Of a stretch of 64,000 bases of DNA, positions 15,571 to 23,828 are shown piece after piece. The stretch covers positions 3,658,001-3,722,000 of the forward strand of contig NZ_CP109596.1 in NCBI RefSeq assembly GCF_036327755.1. The letters are read 5' to 3'. Each line of letters opens with the position of its first letter. Within the stretch, counting starts at the first letter, position 1. The translations under genes and the position numbers were made by a program. The DNA is from Nocardia sp. NBC_01503 (lineage in GTDB: Bacteria; Actinomycetota; Actinomycetes; Mycobacteriales; Mycobacteriaceae). Below the pieces are notes generated by a model, which saw nothing but the letters and a program-made list of their open reading frames with translations, did not search any database and was not told the DNA's origin.

Positions 15571-18213
15571 ATGGGCCTCTGGGACAAGGTTAAACATGCC
15601 ACCCATACAGCGGTTGACTGGGTCGAGGGCAAACCCGACCACAAAAACGACTCTCCCGCACAGCCATCCAAGCCGACGAGCGATCAGCAGCAACAAGCGC
15701 TGCTTCAGATGTATCAGCAAGCCGCGAACCCGCAGCCCCAGCAACCGGCGCCGGTCGGCGGCATCGAAGACACCTTGGCGATCGTCAACAACCCACCGCC
15801 CGCGCCAGGGAAGACCCAAACCCTACCCAGCGGGACAACGATCCACAATGACGGTCCGGTCAAGCTGGCCAATGGGCTGAACGGCGACCAGAAGACGATA
15901 AACGTTCCCGGCCTGGACCACTCCTTCACCTCTGCAACCGAGGACAAGATCGACCCTCTCAGAGGAATCCTGCCATCGCAGGAGAGTTTGGGTCTGCTGC
16001 CCGGACAAAAAATTACGCGCGAATCTCCATACGGTACTTGGACAATCTACGCGACTCCGAATTATAACGGGCAGGTTGTTCAGCAGTGGATTCTAAAGGA
16101 TTCGGATGGAAAGATACTCGACGACGTAGACGTATATTTTCAGAACGGTCTGCTGCAAAAGTCGATTCAGGCCCCGATGAAGATCGGCGGCTCCAACGCA
16201 CATGAGCTGGAGCCGACTCATCGTTACGAGGTAGATTTCGCGCCGGATGGCAAGCCCCTTCAATACTGGGACAACAGCACCAGCTATTTCAATGGTGACA
16301 GCCGCATTCCGTGGTCTCAGGAACCGGACGAAGGCCGGGCTATCGATGAATCCGGTCTCGTATTCGATGTCGTTGTGAATGCTTTGCCCTTTTCGGGCGT
16401 GGTTGTCAAGGGTACGAAAATTATCGCCGGCCGGATTGTGGCGACGATTATCAAGGACGGCGTAGAAGAAACGGCCATCGTCACCAGAGACGCCGCCGGC
16501 GATACCGTTCTTCAGTCGTACAAACCCAACGGGCTGGCCGAACCGCCTGTCGTTATCAAGCCCGGCGATGTAGTCGATCCCACCGCAGAGGCGCCGCCAA
16601 CGGGACTCGCACCGTCGAAGGCCAATCCCTCCGGGCTAGGTGGCGGAAGCACTCCTCGCCCTACGGGTCCGAATCCGGGTTGGGGGAATACCCCGATCCG
16701 CCCGGATGACACGGGGAGCATCGATGTCGACGGTTCCCTCCCCTGGGGGAGAGGGGTTAACCCACCTTCGTTGTTCGGTGGCTATTGGCCACGCCCGCGT
16801 GGGCGCGCCAATTTTCCTCGCCGAGGCGGTACCCATCCGAATTCCCCGGACCCATGGGCATCGCAGAAGCCCGACGAGATTATGCGCATCGACGAACTGC
16901 TCCAGCAAGGCATACCTCCGGCGAAAATTCCCGGGATCATCATGGCGGAACGATCTGCCGCAATGCCGGCGGAGCGGGCTCTCACCAGCGCTCAGATCGA
17001 GGCTGTTCTCGAGCACTTGCAGAACCCGGAAGTTGAAACGCTTGTTCCGAATGGCATGTATCTGGGGAAAGATGGGCGGCTGTACTATGACGGCACTACG
17101 CCAGGAACCGTCAAGGGTGCTGTTCCCACCGAAGAACTCCCTGGAAAACGAAATCCTGCAAAAACTGGGGGAGACGGATCTGGCCTGCCGCGGCCTTCCA
17201 AACTCAACCAGCAGATGCTGGAGGATCTAACCAGGCCTGATGGGGGTGCCAAGGTTCCGCTGGGGATGGAGGAGAAGAATGGCATAAATGACTGGCATGG
17301 ATCTGGCGCTAAATATGACAACCCTTCCGGGGTGAATGGTTTCATTGGTGATGCACTTACTCGTGCCAGGTTGAGAATGAAAGGATATCGAATTCTTGCC
17401 GAGGGTGAGCGAGCCAAAATTCCGATACCCGGTACGGATCCGCAACTTTACTTCAAGCCGGACTTTATAGCGTGGGATCCAGGTACCAGGCAAATCATAT
17501 TGGTTGAGTCGAAGTTCGGTGGAGCCGAGTATCAGCCGGGTCAATTCTTGGGATACAGTGAATATGCGGCTGGTGGTAAGGCGCTCGATATCGGCGGGAA
17601 CCAAAATCTTGTAGACGCGCTGGCGAAGTTGAGAATGAAGCCGGAGGATCTGAAAGATTTTGACGTGAGTGTCGAGACTAATCGTTGGACCAAGGATCTG
17701 GCGCCAACGAAAGATCTGCTCCGGCAGGCAGCTCAGGATCCTGGTTTCGGGGAAATGATCCGCAACACCCCTCCGGAGTGGCGAAACTCGGCACTGACGG
17801 CCTACTCGGAATTGAATGCCGAAGCGGCGCTTCGGTCTCTGACATCTGGAGACTTGAATGGCTGGGCCTATTTTCAAGGAAGGCAGGCGGCGCTCGACGC
17901 TGCGCGTACAATGAATCCGAGTCAGCAAACCCTGGATACCCTACTCGGTGTCCTCGACCGGCCGGTCAATGTGAATCCTCCGCTGAACAATGCCAGTCAG
18001 CTGATTGGTGCCTCGGATGTGAATCCGATCGGATTCGTATCCAATGAAATCGCGAGGATTTCGACGCTGATCACCGATGCATTGAAGCCGTCGGCTCAAC
18101 CAGCGGCTGAACAGAAGAGTGTCAGTCAGCCGTTGAACTTGCAAATTTCGATCCCGGAATCCGCAGGATTAGCGGACGCGCGCAGGGCGCGGGGCTACGC
18201 ATTCGGTCTATAG
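15571..18213 (+). CDS. Toxin 2: PD-(D/E)XK nuclease protein with a phage-tail-like C-terminus
   Basis: 880 residues, lower GC than the tail genes. Residues 1-70 are Gln/Pro-rich after an amphipathic MGLWDKVKHATHTAVDWV start. Residues 90-240 form a beta-rich domain, 260-310 a hydrophobic segment (VVNALPFSGVVVKGTKIIAG), and 330-430 a Pro/Gly linker. Residues about 560-690 hold the nuclease core: KPDFIAW (D about 630), then ILVESKFGG (E645-x-K647) and YQPGQFLGY, a classic PD-(D/E)XK arrangement. Residues 700-840 are helical, and the last 35 (SVSQPLNLQISIPESAGLADAR...) resemble the tape-measure and toxin 1 ends. I infer a DNase effector carried by the phage tail. A family A gene follows at once. 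A pre-toxin protease motif is not seen. Confidence 0.7.
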   Translation: MGLWDKVKHATHTAVDWVEGKPDHKNDSPAQPSKPTSDQQQQALLQMYQQAANPQPQQPAPVGGIEDTLAIVNNPPPAPGKTQTLPSGTTIHNDGPVKLANGLNGDQKTINVPGLDHSFTSATEDKIDPLRGILPSQESLGLLPGQKITRESPYGTWTIYATPNYNGQVVQQWILKDSDGKILDDVDVYFQNGLLQKSIQAPMKIGGSNAHELEPTHRYEVDFAPDGKPLQYWDNSTSYFNGDSRIPWSQEPDEGRAIDESGLVFDVVVNALPFSGVVVKGTKIIAGRIVATIIKDGVEETAIVTRDAAGDTVLQSYKPNGLAEPPVVIKPGDVVDPTAEAPPTGLAPSKANPSGLGGGSTPRPTGPNPGWGNTPIRPDDTGSIDVDGSLPWGRGVNPPSLFGGYWPRPRGRANFPRRGGTHPNSPDPWASQKPDEIMRIDELLQQGIPPAKIPGIIMAERSAAMPAERALTSAQIEAVLEHLQNPEVETLVPNGMYLGKDGRLYYDGTTPGTVKGAVPTEELPGKRNPAKTGGDGSGLPRPSKLNQQMLEDLTRPDGGAKVPLGMEEKNGINDWHGSGAKYDNPSGVNGFIGDALTRARLRMKGYRILAEGERAKIPIPGTDPQLYFKPDFIAWDPGTRQIILVESKFGGAEYQPGQFLGYSEYAAGGKALDIGGNQNLVDALAKLRMKPEDLKDFDVSVETNRWTKDLAPTKDLLRQAAQDPGFGEMIRNTPPEWRNSALTAYSELNAEAALRSLTSGDLNGWAYFQGRQAALDAARTMNPSQQTLDTLLGVLDRPVNVNPPLNNASQLIGASDVNPIGFVSNEIARISTLITDALKPSAQPAAEQKSVSQPLNLQISIPESAGLADARRARGYAFGL

Positions 18214-18246
18214 TCATGCAGTTCGTGCTGGAGAAAGGTGGACGCC

Positions 18247-18981
18247 GTGGGTGTCAGCTACACAATGCAATTGATGAATCTGGTAACCACGCGACTGACA
18301 GAAGCGATGGTCGCAGCAGGTTTCGTGGAGTCGGAGCCTTTGGACGGTCGACCTGCGGAGGAGCCGGCAACCCGCAATCCTCAGTTGCGCAGACTGTGGT
18401 TCACCTTGCCGGACAGCGGGATTAGGGGGATGTCCGGAGCGATCGGCGCCCGCCTGACACGTGAGCCGGGGCGCGTCGGCATCCAAGGGCAAGCGTGGGT
18501 GGGATCGGCTGCGTTGGGTGAACTGGCGGAACGGTTACCGCCGCGCGCCTTGACCGGGGCCGAGTTCGACTCGGTCCCGTTCGGTTATTTCGATGATCGG
18601 TTCGACCCGTTCCGAGAGCTGTATCTCGGTGCGGAGGTGGATGTCGAGTACGTCGTGGGCAAGTTCATGCAATATGTTCAAGGCCCGGCGGCGGAGTGGC
18701 TGGGCGACCGTGATTCGCTCGCCAAATTGTTCGACCTCGCGCGCAAGCCCAACATGTTGGATGCACTCGACGGGGTCAACCCCGACCCCCCTCGTCTCCG
18801 AGGTGCGGTTCTGCTGAATGTGCTGAACGGCCAGCCGGATTTGGCCGCATCCCTGATGACCTGGTATCTCGCCCGCGACCAGTTCCACCACTGGGACTCC
18901 ACGGCGCAAGTAGTCGCGTTCGATCTTGAACTCGCGCAACAGTATCCCGCGTATGCCCAAGCTCGCGGGGCGGGCCAGTAG
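18247..18981 (+). CDS. Family A immunity-like protein, copy 2 (follows toxin 2)
   Basis: 244 residues from GTG 18247, with GAAAGG eight bases upstream (GTG 18238 is possible but poorly spaced). It is a paralogue of the genes at 8980 and 21891: 'LRRLWFTLPDSG', 'EFDSVPFGYFDD', 'EWLGDRDSLAKLFDLAR', 'RLRGAVLLNVLNG', 'ASLMTWYLARDQFHHWDS' and a C-terminal 'FDLELAQQYPAYA'. It is soluble and unassigned to a known family. It is the first gene after toxin 2, as copy 1 is after toxin 1; the repeated order is the best evidence that it neutralises or chaperones these toxins. Confidence 0.65.
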   Translation: MGVSYTMQLMNLVTTRLTEAMVAAGFVESEPLDGRPAEEPATRNPQLRRLWFTLPDSGIRGMSGAIGARLTREPGRVGIQGQAWVGSAALGELAERLPPRALTGAEFDSVPFGYFDDRFDPFRELYLGAEVDVEYVVGKFMQYVQGPAAEWLGDRDSLAKLFDLARKPNMLDALDGVNPDPPRLRGAVLLNVLNGQPDLAASLMTWYLARDQFHHWDSTAQVVAFDLELAQQYPAYAQARGAGQ

Positions 18982-19047
18982 TGGTCCAACCTCCTGTGGT
19001 CCTTGCTGATTGCTCGACTAATCCAAACGATTGGACAGGCGTGACGA

Positions 19048-19794
19048 ATGACAGTGCGTGAACACGACCGCATCGACCACCTTGCGACGGCTCCGGACGG
19101 TCGACTGCTCTTGGCGATGACGGAGGACCGCGACTACGCCCGTGGCCCGGACACGGTGTTGAACGAGGATTTCCGACGAAAGCTGAACGCTTACATCGGT
19201 GCTGTGCGGTCGGGTGATGTGGCTCGCATGGCGAAGGATGCCGGTATCGCGATGGCTAAAGGCGTTGAGATTGTGCTGTTCAGCGTCGCCGAGCCGACAT
19301 CGTTGGTGTTCGAGATGATCGGCATAGCCAATGCGAACCTCCTACGTGAGGGGATTTCCGTTCGGTGGGAGTCTCTGGCGGAGGAGGAGATTGGGCCCGA
19401 GGTGTACGAGCGAGCGATCGTCGATGAGGCTGCTCGACTTCTGGGGCAGGGGTGGAAATTCGCCGTGTTATGGGTTTCGCTGGTTGGGCATGAGGGCTCG
19501 GGAGGAATACAGGTTCCCCGAGCCGACGATTCTCTGGCCGACGTTGAACTGTCGGATACGTTGTGGGGCTTGCTGTGTGAGTACAAGTATGTGACGTCCA
19601 GCGAGGGTGCGGGTGCGTGGTTGAGTGGGCAGATCAGTCTCGCGGAGCCGGATCAGTACAAGGCGAGCTTCTCGTGGGACACCGTTCCGGAGTGGCTTGC
19701 GATGCCCGGTGCGGTGGATATTCGGCAGGAACTCGCTGACTACCCACGTGCTGCGGATGTGATTCCCGCTTGGATGCGCGCGCAGCTCGGCTGA
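19048..19794 (+). CDS. DUF6572 + DUF600-like immunity-type protein
   Basis: 248 residues in two parts. The N-terminal 90 ('DHLATAPDGRLLLAMTEDRD', 'LNEDFRRKLNAYIGAVRSGD') match the style of DUF6572, a small protein common beside toxins. The rest (YERAIVDEAARLLGQGW, LCEYKYVTSSEG, then 'YKASFSWDTVPEW') resembles DUF600/YezG-type immunity proteins. Both assignments are by eye and moderate at best. It lies 66 bases after family A copy 2 and before the DUF6301 genes, inside the immunity-like array. Confidence 0.5.
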   Translation: MTVREHDRIDHLATAPDGRLLLAMTEDRDYARGPDTVLNEDFRRKLNAYIGAVRSGDVARMAKDAGIAMAKGVEIVLFSVAEPTSLVFEMIGIANANLLREGISVRWESLAEEEIGPEVYERAIVDEAARLLGQGWKFAVLWVSLVGHEGSGGIQVPRADDSLADVELSDTLWGLLCEYKYVTSSEGAGAWLSGQISLAEPDQYKASFSWDTVPEWLAMPGAVDIRQELADYPRAADVIPAWMRAQLG

Positions 19795-19860
19795 CGAACT
19801 TGCTATTACGCTGGCGCACTGTCTGTTTCGATACTGCACAAACGAGGGCAGCGTTCATCC

Positions 19861-20328
19861 ATGCTGGTTGGTATCGAAGGCGCGGTCGAAATCGCGCGTA
19901 TCGCAATAGAACCCGACTGGGACTGGAGCGTCGACGCGCTCGGAAGGTTCTGTGTGATCGCGGGCTGGGAGATCACCGACCGATCCGGTTCGGGGAACGC
20001 GGCCCTTCGAACAAATCTGAGAGTTGGCCGACCTGAATCCGACGTGTATGGCAACCCGCGCAAGACCAATCTCATCTCTACCTACGTCACCGATGTGGCC
20101 GATCCGGATATGCCGGGGTTGGGCGACTGGCTGGCCGACGCGTTCGACCAGTTGCGTGCGGCGCTCGCCGACATCCTTGGCGAGCAGTGTCGATATGAGC
20201 CCGGACGCAAAGCAACGGTTGCATGGGATCGACCGAACATGACGATCGACTTGCACATAACCTGGCAGGCGATTCATATGAGCCTGGTCAGGCCGGATGG
20301 CTATTTCGGCATCGACTACCAGGAATGA
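19861..20328 (+). CDS. DUF6301-like immunity-type protein (copy 2)
   Basis: 155 residues. The N-terminus 'VEIARIAIEPDWDWSVDALGR' and the central 'LISTYVTDVADPDMPGL' define the family. It is closest to the interrupted copy at 21302: both share the IEGAVEI start, 'RYEPGR.AT', and an identical last stretch, LVRPDGYFGIDYQE. The tryptophan codon in 'HITWQAIH' (TGG) is the one changed to TAG in that copy. The next gene starts 15 bases after its stop. Confidence 0.7.
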   Translation: MLVGIEGAVEIARIAIEPDWDWSVDALGRFCVIAGWEITDRSGSGNAALRTNLRVGRPESDVYGNPRKTNLISTYVTDVADPDMPGLGDWLADAFDQLRAALADILGEQCRYEPGRKATVAWDRPNMTIDLHITWQAIHMSLVRPDGYFGIDYQE

Positions 20329-20343
20329 GTGGGAGCCGGTTCG

Positions 20344-20835
20344 ATGCAGGCTGATCTCGACCACGCCCAGGACGTTATCCGTATCGCGGCGCGTCTGGAC
20401 TGGACGTGGTCGGTCGACGACCTCGACCGCTTTTGTGCCGCGACCGGCTGGACCGTAGCCACTCGTTTCGAGTCGGGCGGAAGTCTGACAACCGATCTGT
20501 CCGCCGCCACTCCAGGTGCGCGCTTTCTGATCAGCGATGGCCGGATCAACTATGTGTCGTTCACGGTTGTCGAGACTGATGACGGTGAGCTCGTATTGGA
20601 CTCCTTCGCCGATCTCGGCGGTCGGATGGTCGCCACCTTGGGGCAGCCGACGTGGCGTAAACCGGGAGGGCGGCCGAAGATGCGGTGGGATCTGCCGAAA
20701 GTCGTTGTCTTCCTGAGCACATTGGAGAGCGAAGTCTTCGTTCGTTTGGTTCGCCCTGAGTATCAGCGGGAGGAGGACTACATCGATGAGGTGGTCATCC
20801 CCTGGATCGACGCCAACCCGGAAGAGCATCAATGA
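20344..20835 (+). CDS. DUF6301-like immunity-type protein (copy 3)
   Basis: 163 residues from ATG 20344, chosen over GTG 20329 because GGGAG lies eight bases upstream. The family signature is intact ('VIRIAARLDWTWSVDDLDRFCAATGW', 'WDLPKVVVFL', 'FVRLVRPEY'). By eye it is closer to copy 1 at 4595 than to its array neighbours, so the array was not built only by local duplication. It ends in an ATGA overlap with the TY-Chap-like gene, implying co-translation. Confidence 0.7.
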   Translation: MQADLDHAQDVIRIAARLDWTWSVDDLDRFCAATGWTVATRFESGGSLTTDLSAATPGARFLISDGRINYVSFTVVETDDGELVLDSFADLGGRMVATLGQPTWRKPGGRPKMRWDLPKVVVFLSTLESEVFVRLVRPEYQREEDYIDEVVIPWIDANPEEHQ

Positions 20836-21305
20836 ACGTGCGATCGACCGCGAATGATGAGATATGGCAGTCGTTCTCGATACGTCTTGCGTCGGTGTTG
20901 GCGCGGCTGCCCGCCTGGACCAGCATCGCACTCGAAGCCAGTGGGAACCGTTTTGTGCAGTTCCTGATGGCCGATGCCGGGTTGGCATGTGAGGTGGTCT
21001 GCAACGACTACCTCGAGCAAAACCATCGCATGAGCTTGGCTGACGAAACGCTGTTGCACCTGATGGGTTGGGGCACACCACAACACGGTCACAACTGGAC
21101 TCGATTCCTCGACTGGCCCGCTCGAACTGCTGCCTACCGGGATCTCTCGGGCCATGTCGTCACGGCGCTTCGCGATGTGCTGCACATCAGCGAACCCGCC
21201 GAATTGACACTCACCGGCTGGCCAGGTGAGCCCGACCAGGCTCCCGACCTGACGGCGCTCGGGATCAACATCGCGACGACCAGTGAGCCACACAACGGCC
21301 CGTGA
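20832..21305 (+). CDS. TY-Chap/YbjN-like protein
   Basis: 157 residues. The pattern 'RLASVLARLPAWTSIALEAS.NRFVQFLM', 'CEVVCNDYLEQNHRMS', 'LLHLMGWGTP' and 'N..RF' matches the actinobacterial TY-Chap group, relatives of type III secretion chaperones and YbjN proposed to bind peptides of secreted effectors. In this place it could be a chaperone that keeps a toxin unfolded or guides it to the particle. It overlaps the genes on both sides (ATGA and GTGA). Confidence 0.6.
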   Translation: MNVRSTANDEIWQSFSIRLASVLARLPAWTSIALEASGNRFVQFLMADAGLACEVVCNDYLEQNHRMSLADETLLHLMGWGTPQHGHNWTRFLDWPARTAAYRDLSGHVVTALRDVLHISEPAELTLTGWPGEPDQAPDLTALGINIATTSEPHNGP

Positions 21306-21727
21306 GTCGTACCATCCCTACGGTGCAAGTCGATATCGAAGGCGCGGTCGAAATCGTGCACATCGCAACGGAACCCGACTGGAGCTGGAGCCACATTGGC
21401 CTCCAACAGTTCTGTGCGACCGCGGGGTGGGAGATCGTCAACCATGAGACCTCGGGGGATGGGTCGCTTCGAACCAATCTGAGCGTTGGTCGGCCGAAGG
21501 CCAGCGTGTTCGGCAACCCGCGCATGACGAACCTGATTTCGGTCTACGTCACCGATGTGGGCGACCCCGAAATGTCCGGTCTGACAGAGTGGCTGGCCGA
21601 GGCAATCGGTCAGCTGCGCGGCGCCCTCGTGAACATCCTCGGGAATCCCAGCCGATACGAGCCTGGCCGTACAGCAACGATCTCATGGGAAATACCGAAC
21701 ATGACGGTCGAGCTGTCCATGACCTAG
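21302..21727 (+). CDS. DUF6301-like protein (copy 4), truncated by an amber codon
   Basis: 141 codons from GTG 21302, which overlaps the upstream stop. It aligns with copy 2 (19861) along its length. At 21725-21727 it has TAG where copy 2 has TGG (ACC-TAG-CAG-GCG against ACC-TGG-CAG-GCG). Beyond the stop the frame continues as QAIHLRLVRPDGYFGIDYQE to the TGA at 21788-21790, matching copy 2. A single G-to-A change therefore removes the last 21 residues. It may be inactive, or the stop may be read through. Confidence 0.75.
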   Translation: MSRTIPTVQVDIEGAVEIVHIATEPDWSWSHIGLQQFCATAGWEIVNHETSGDGSLRTNLSVGRPKASVFGNPRMTNLISVYVTDVGDPEMSGLTEWLAEAIGQLRGALVNILGNPSRYEPGRTATISWEIPNMTVELSMT

Positions 21728-21790
21728 CAGGCGATTCACTTGCGCCTGGTCAGACCAGATGGCTACTTCGGCATCGACTACCAGGAATGA
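21728..21790 (+). pseudogene. Detached 3' end of DUF6301 copy 4
   Basis: In frame with the truncated copy and almost identical in protein sequence to the end of copy 2. Near-perfect conservation past the stop suggests that the nonsense change is recent or that readthrough keeps the tail under selection. Confidence 0.75.
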
Positions 21791-21877
21791 TTCGATGCTG
21801 CACTCGCACAACGATTCCCGAGCTATGCGGCCGCCCGTGTGAAGTCATGGCCGAATTCCGATGGCTCGGGTGCATAG
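21791..21877 (+). pseudogene. C-terminal relic of a family A immunity-like gene
   Basis: Directly after the DUF6301 TGA the frame reads FDAALAQRFPSYAAARV..., ending at TAG 21875-21877. This matches the family A C-terminus (AFDAALIDRFPDYAGAR in the gene at 21891). There is no start and no upstream part. A family A gene once lay here and its 5' part was replaced by the DUF6301 gene, with the joint at 21790/21791. Confidence 0.8.
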
Positions 21878-21890
21878 GGGGAGCGTCATC

Positions 21891-22643
21891 GTGACCAGTT
21901 CAACAGATCAGGTGATGAAGCTGATCATTACTCGGCTGAGCGAGTCTCTGGCTGCCGAGAGGTTTCTGCCATGTGATCCACCTGGAGACAAGCTGGAGTC
22001 CCAGCCCGGAAAGCGTTATCCGCGTTGGCGAAACGCCTGGTTCGCGGGCGGTGCGGGTGCAGATCCACAGATGACGCCGACGATCCAGGCGCATCTGCTT
22101 CGGAGTCGTAGCGGGAGCGTCGGGCTGTCGGGCTGGGCTTGGATACTGTCGGATGCGGTGGCGCGGGTGCGTGCCGAGCTGCCGAACGAGGCGCTGGAGA
22201 ATGCTGCGGAGAGCCTCGTGCCCTCGAGCCTGGAGAGCGTGCCGTTCGGGCATTTTCACCATCCGCAGAACGTGGGACTGGCAACGATCTGGATCACGCT
22301 CGAATCGGACGTCGACTACTGCGTCGGCCGGTTCATGGACAGTGTTCTCGGCCCGGTGCGGCAGTGGTTCAGCCAACGGGCGACTTTGACGGATCTGCTC
22401 GCACTGGCGCCGACGCCGGCCCCGGGCTCTCTCGACCAGTCGAATCCGGATTCGGTGCGACTGCGGGATGTCGTGATCGTGGCCTTGCTGCGGGGGCGTA
22501 CCGAGGAAGCCGTGTCACTGATGCGCTGGTATCGGGGCCGCGATCAGTTCGACGCATGGGATTCCCCCGACCGGGTCGCTGCGTTCGACGCCGCGTTGAT
22601 CGACCGTTTCCCGGACTACGCCGGCGCGCGGTTGGTTGACTGA
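21891..22643 (+). CDS. Family A immunity-like protein, copy 3
   Basis: 250 residues from GTG 21891, with AGGGGGAG seven bases upstream (an in-frame ATG at 21861 lies inside the relic and has no such site). It shares the family order: N-terminal helix 'LIITRLSESLAAERF', 'LESVPFGHFHH', 'VDYCVGRFMD', 'LTDLLALAP', 'RLRDVVIVALLRG', 'AVSLMRWYRGRDQFDAWDS', 'AFDAALIDRFPDYAGAR'. It is closer to copy 2 than to copy 1. It is the last gene of the immunity-like array before the lysis genes. Confidence 0.65.
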   Translation: MTSSTDQVMKLIITRLSESLAAERFLPCDPPGDKLESQPGKRYPRWRNAWFAGGAGADPQMTPTIQAHLLRSRSGSVGLSGWAWILSDAVARVRAELPNEALENAAESLVPSSLESVPFGHFHHPQNVGLATIWITLESDVDYCVGRFMDSVLGPVRQWFSQRATLTDLLALAPTPAPGSLDQSNPDSVRLRDVVIVALLRGRTEEAVSLMRWYRGRDQFDAWDSPDRVAAFDAALIDRFPDYAGARLVD

Positions 22644-22650
22644 ACAGACA

Positions 22651-22692
22651 CTGTTGGTCACTTCGGCGGGACGGGGTGAATTCGTCGCTACG
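22651..22692 (+). promoter_or_regulatory. Repeated element upstream of the endolysin
   Basis: CTGTTGGTCACTTC at 22651-22664 followed 36 bases later by GCTACG (22687-22692). The same pair occurs before the holin-like gene at 23661-23703, with 37 bases between element starts. The paired layout ahead of two lysis genes suggests a shared late regulatory site. Confidence 0.4.
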
Positions 22693-22780
22693 CTCGGGTG
22701 TGTCAGCGAATTCGCGTGCCGCACTGAATATTTCGTGTTTGCGGTGAATTCTACCCGGGTGCGATCCGTGCGGAGGCGGC

Positions 22781-23641
22781 GTGACTATCTTCGGTATCGA
22801 CATATCGAATAACAATGGGCCGGATATCGATTTGGCCGCGGTGGCTCGGGAGGGCTTCCGGTTTGTGTTCGCCAAGGTGTCGGAAGGGGACGGGTTTGTC
22901 GATTACACCTGGCCCGCTTATCGCGAGGCGGCGCACGCCAATGGGCTGCTGGTCGCTGGGTATCACTATCTGCGGGCCGATGCCGATATCGAGGCGCAGG
23001 CGGAGTTGTTCGTTTCGCGGCTCGGGGATGCGGCGGCGATGGTGGACTTCGAGGAGAATTCCGGTGGGATCGATACGTTTTGGGCGTTCGTCGATGCGGT
23101 GAACGCGCTGGGGCGCACCATCAATCTCTCGTATATCCCGCGGTGGTACTGGCAGCGGATCGGGTGTCCGGACCTGTCGAAGGTGCCGGGGCTGATCCAG
23201 TCCAGTTACGTTGCCGGCTCGGGGCTTGCCTCGATGCTGTACCCGGGGGATGACACCGGATTTTGGAATGGGTTCGGCGGCAAGGACGTCGACCTGTTGC
23301 AGTTCACCGATAAGGCCTATGTCGCAGGGCATCTCGTCGACGCGAACGCCTTCGCGGGCACATTCGACCAGTTGCGGGCCCTGCTGGGCCTGACACTATC
23401 CACCGATCAGGGAGTTCTCATGGCGCTGACCGATGCGCAACAGTTGGACCTGTACCAGAAGGTGCGGGAGATTTGGGAGCAGTTGCGTGGCCCGGACGGC
23501 GACGGCTGGCCGCAGCTGGGTAAGAACGCCCAGGGGCAGAACGTGACGCTCGTCGACGCGTGCGCCATGGTGCGCGATGAGATCGCCGCTATCGCCGCGG
23601 CTTCGCACGTCGCACCTGCTCAGCCGAAAACAGCTGCGTAG
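22781..23641 (+). CDS. Endolysin, GH25 muramidase
   Basis: 286 residues; hydrolyses the glycan of peptidoglycan at the end of the lytic cycle. The GH25 barrel covers residues 1-205, with D7 in FGIDISNNNG, the D89-F-E91 pair in MVDFEEN, and a late 'VDLLQFTD' strand. The C-terminal 80 residues (ALTDAQQLDLYQKVREIWEQLRG) form a helical module also seen in actinophage lysins and probably aid cell-wall binding. No signal peptide, so release would need the holin encoded next. The start is GTG 22781 behind GGAGG. Confidence 0.9.
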   Translation: MTIFGIDISNNNGPDIDLAAVAREGFRFVFAKVSEGDGFVDYTWPAYREAAHANGLLVAGYHYLRADADIEAQAELFVSRLGDAAAMVDFEENSGGIDTFWAFVDAVNALGRTINLSYIPRWYWQRIGCPDLSKVPGLIQSSYVAGSGLASMLYPGDDTGFWNGFGGKDVDLLQFTDKAYVAGHLVDANAFAGTFDQLRALLGLTLSTDQGVLMALTDAQQLDLYQKVREIWEQLRGPDGDGWPQLGKNAQGQNVTLVDACAMVRDEIAAIAAASHVAPAQPKTAA

Positions 23642-23660
23642 CAACTCATTACGCTAGGGC

Positions 23661-23705
23661 CTGTTGGTCACTTCATCCGGCCGGTCGCGTAGCCGTTGCT
23701 ACGAT
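23661..23705 (+). promoter_or_regulatory. Repeated element upstream of the holin-like gene
   Basis: Second copy of CTGTTGGTCACTTC (23661-23674) with GCTACG at 23698-23703; here the second element extends to TACGAT (23700-23705), a plausible -10. No good -35 is found at normal spacing. The 187-base gap holds no gene. Confidence 0.4.
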
Positions 23706-23828
23706 TGGCGTAGTCGAGAAATCGGTTGTCGCAGAGCGCTTTAGGCCCGCCACCGATCGCGAATTGCGGCTATACATCCAAGTCATGGCGCCATGTCCGC
23801 CGTATGACGTTATCTTCGAGGAGGTTTC

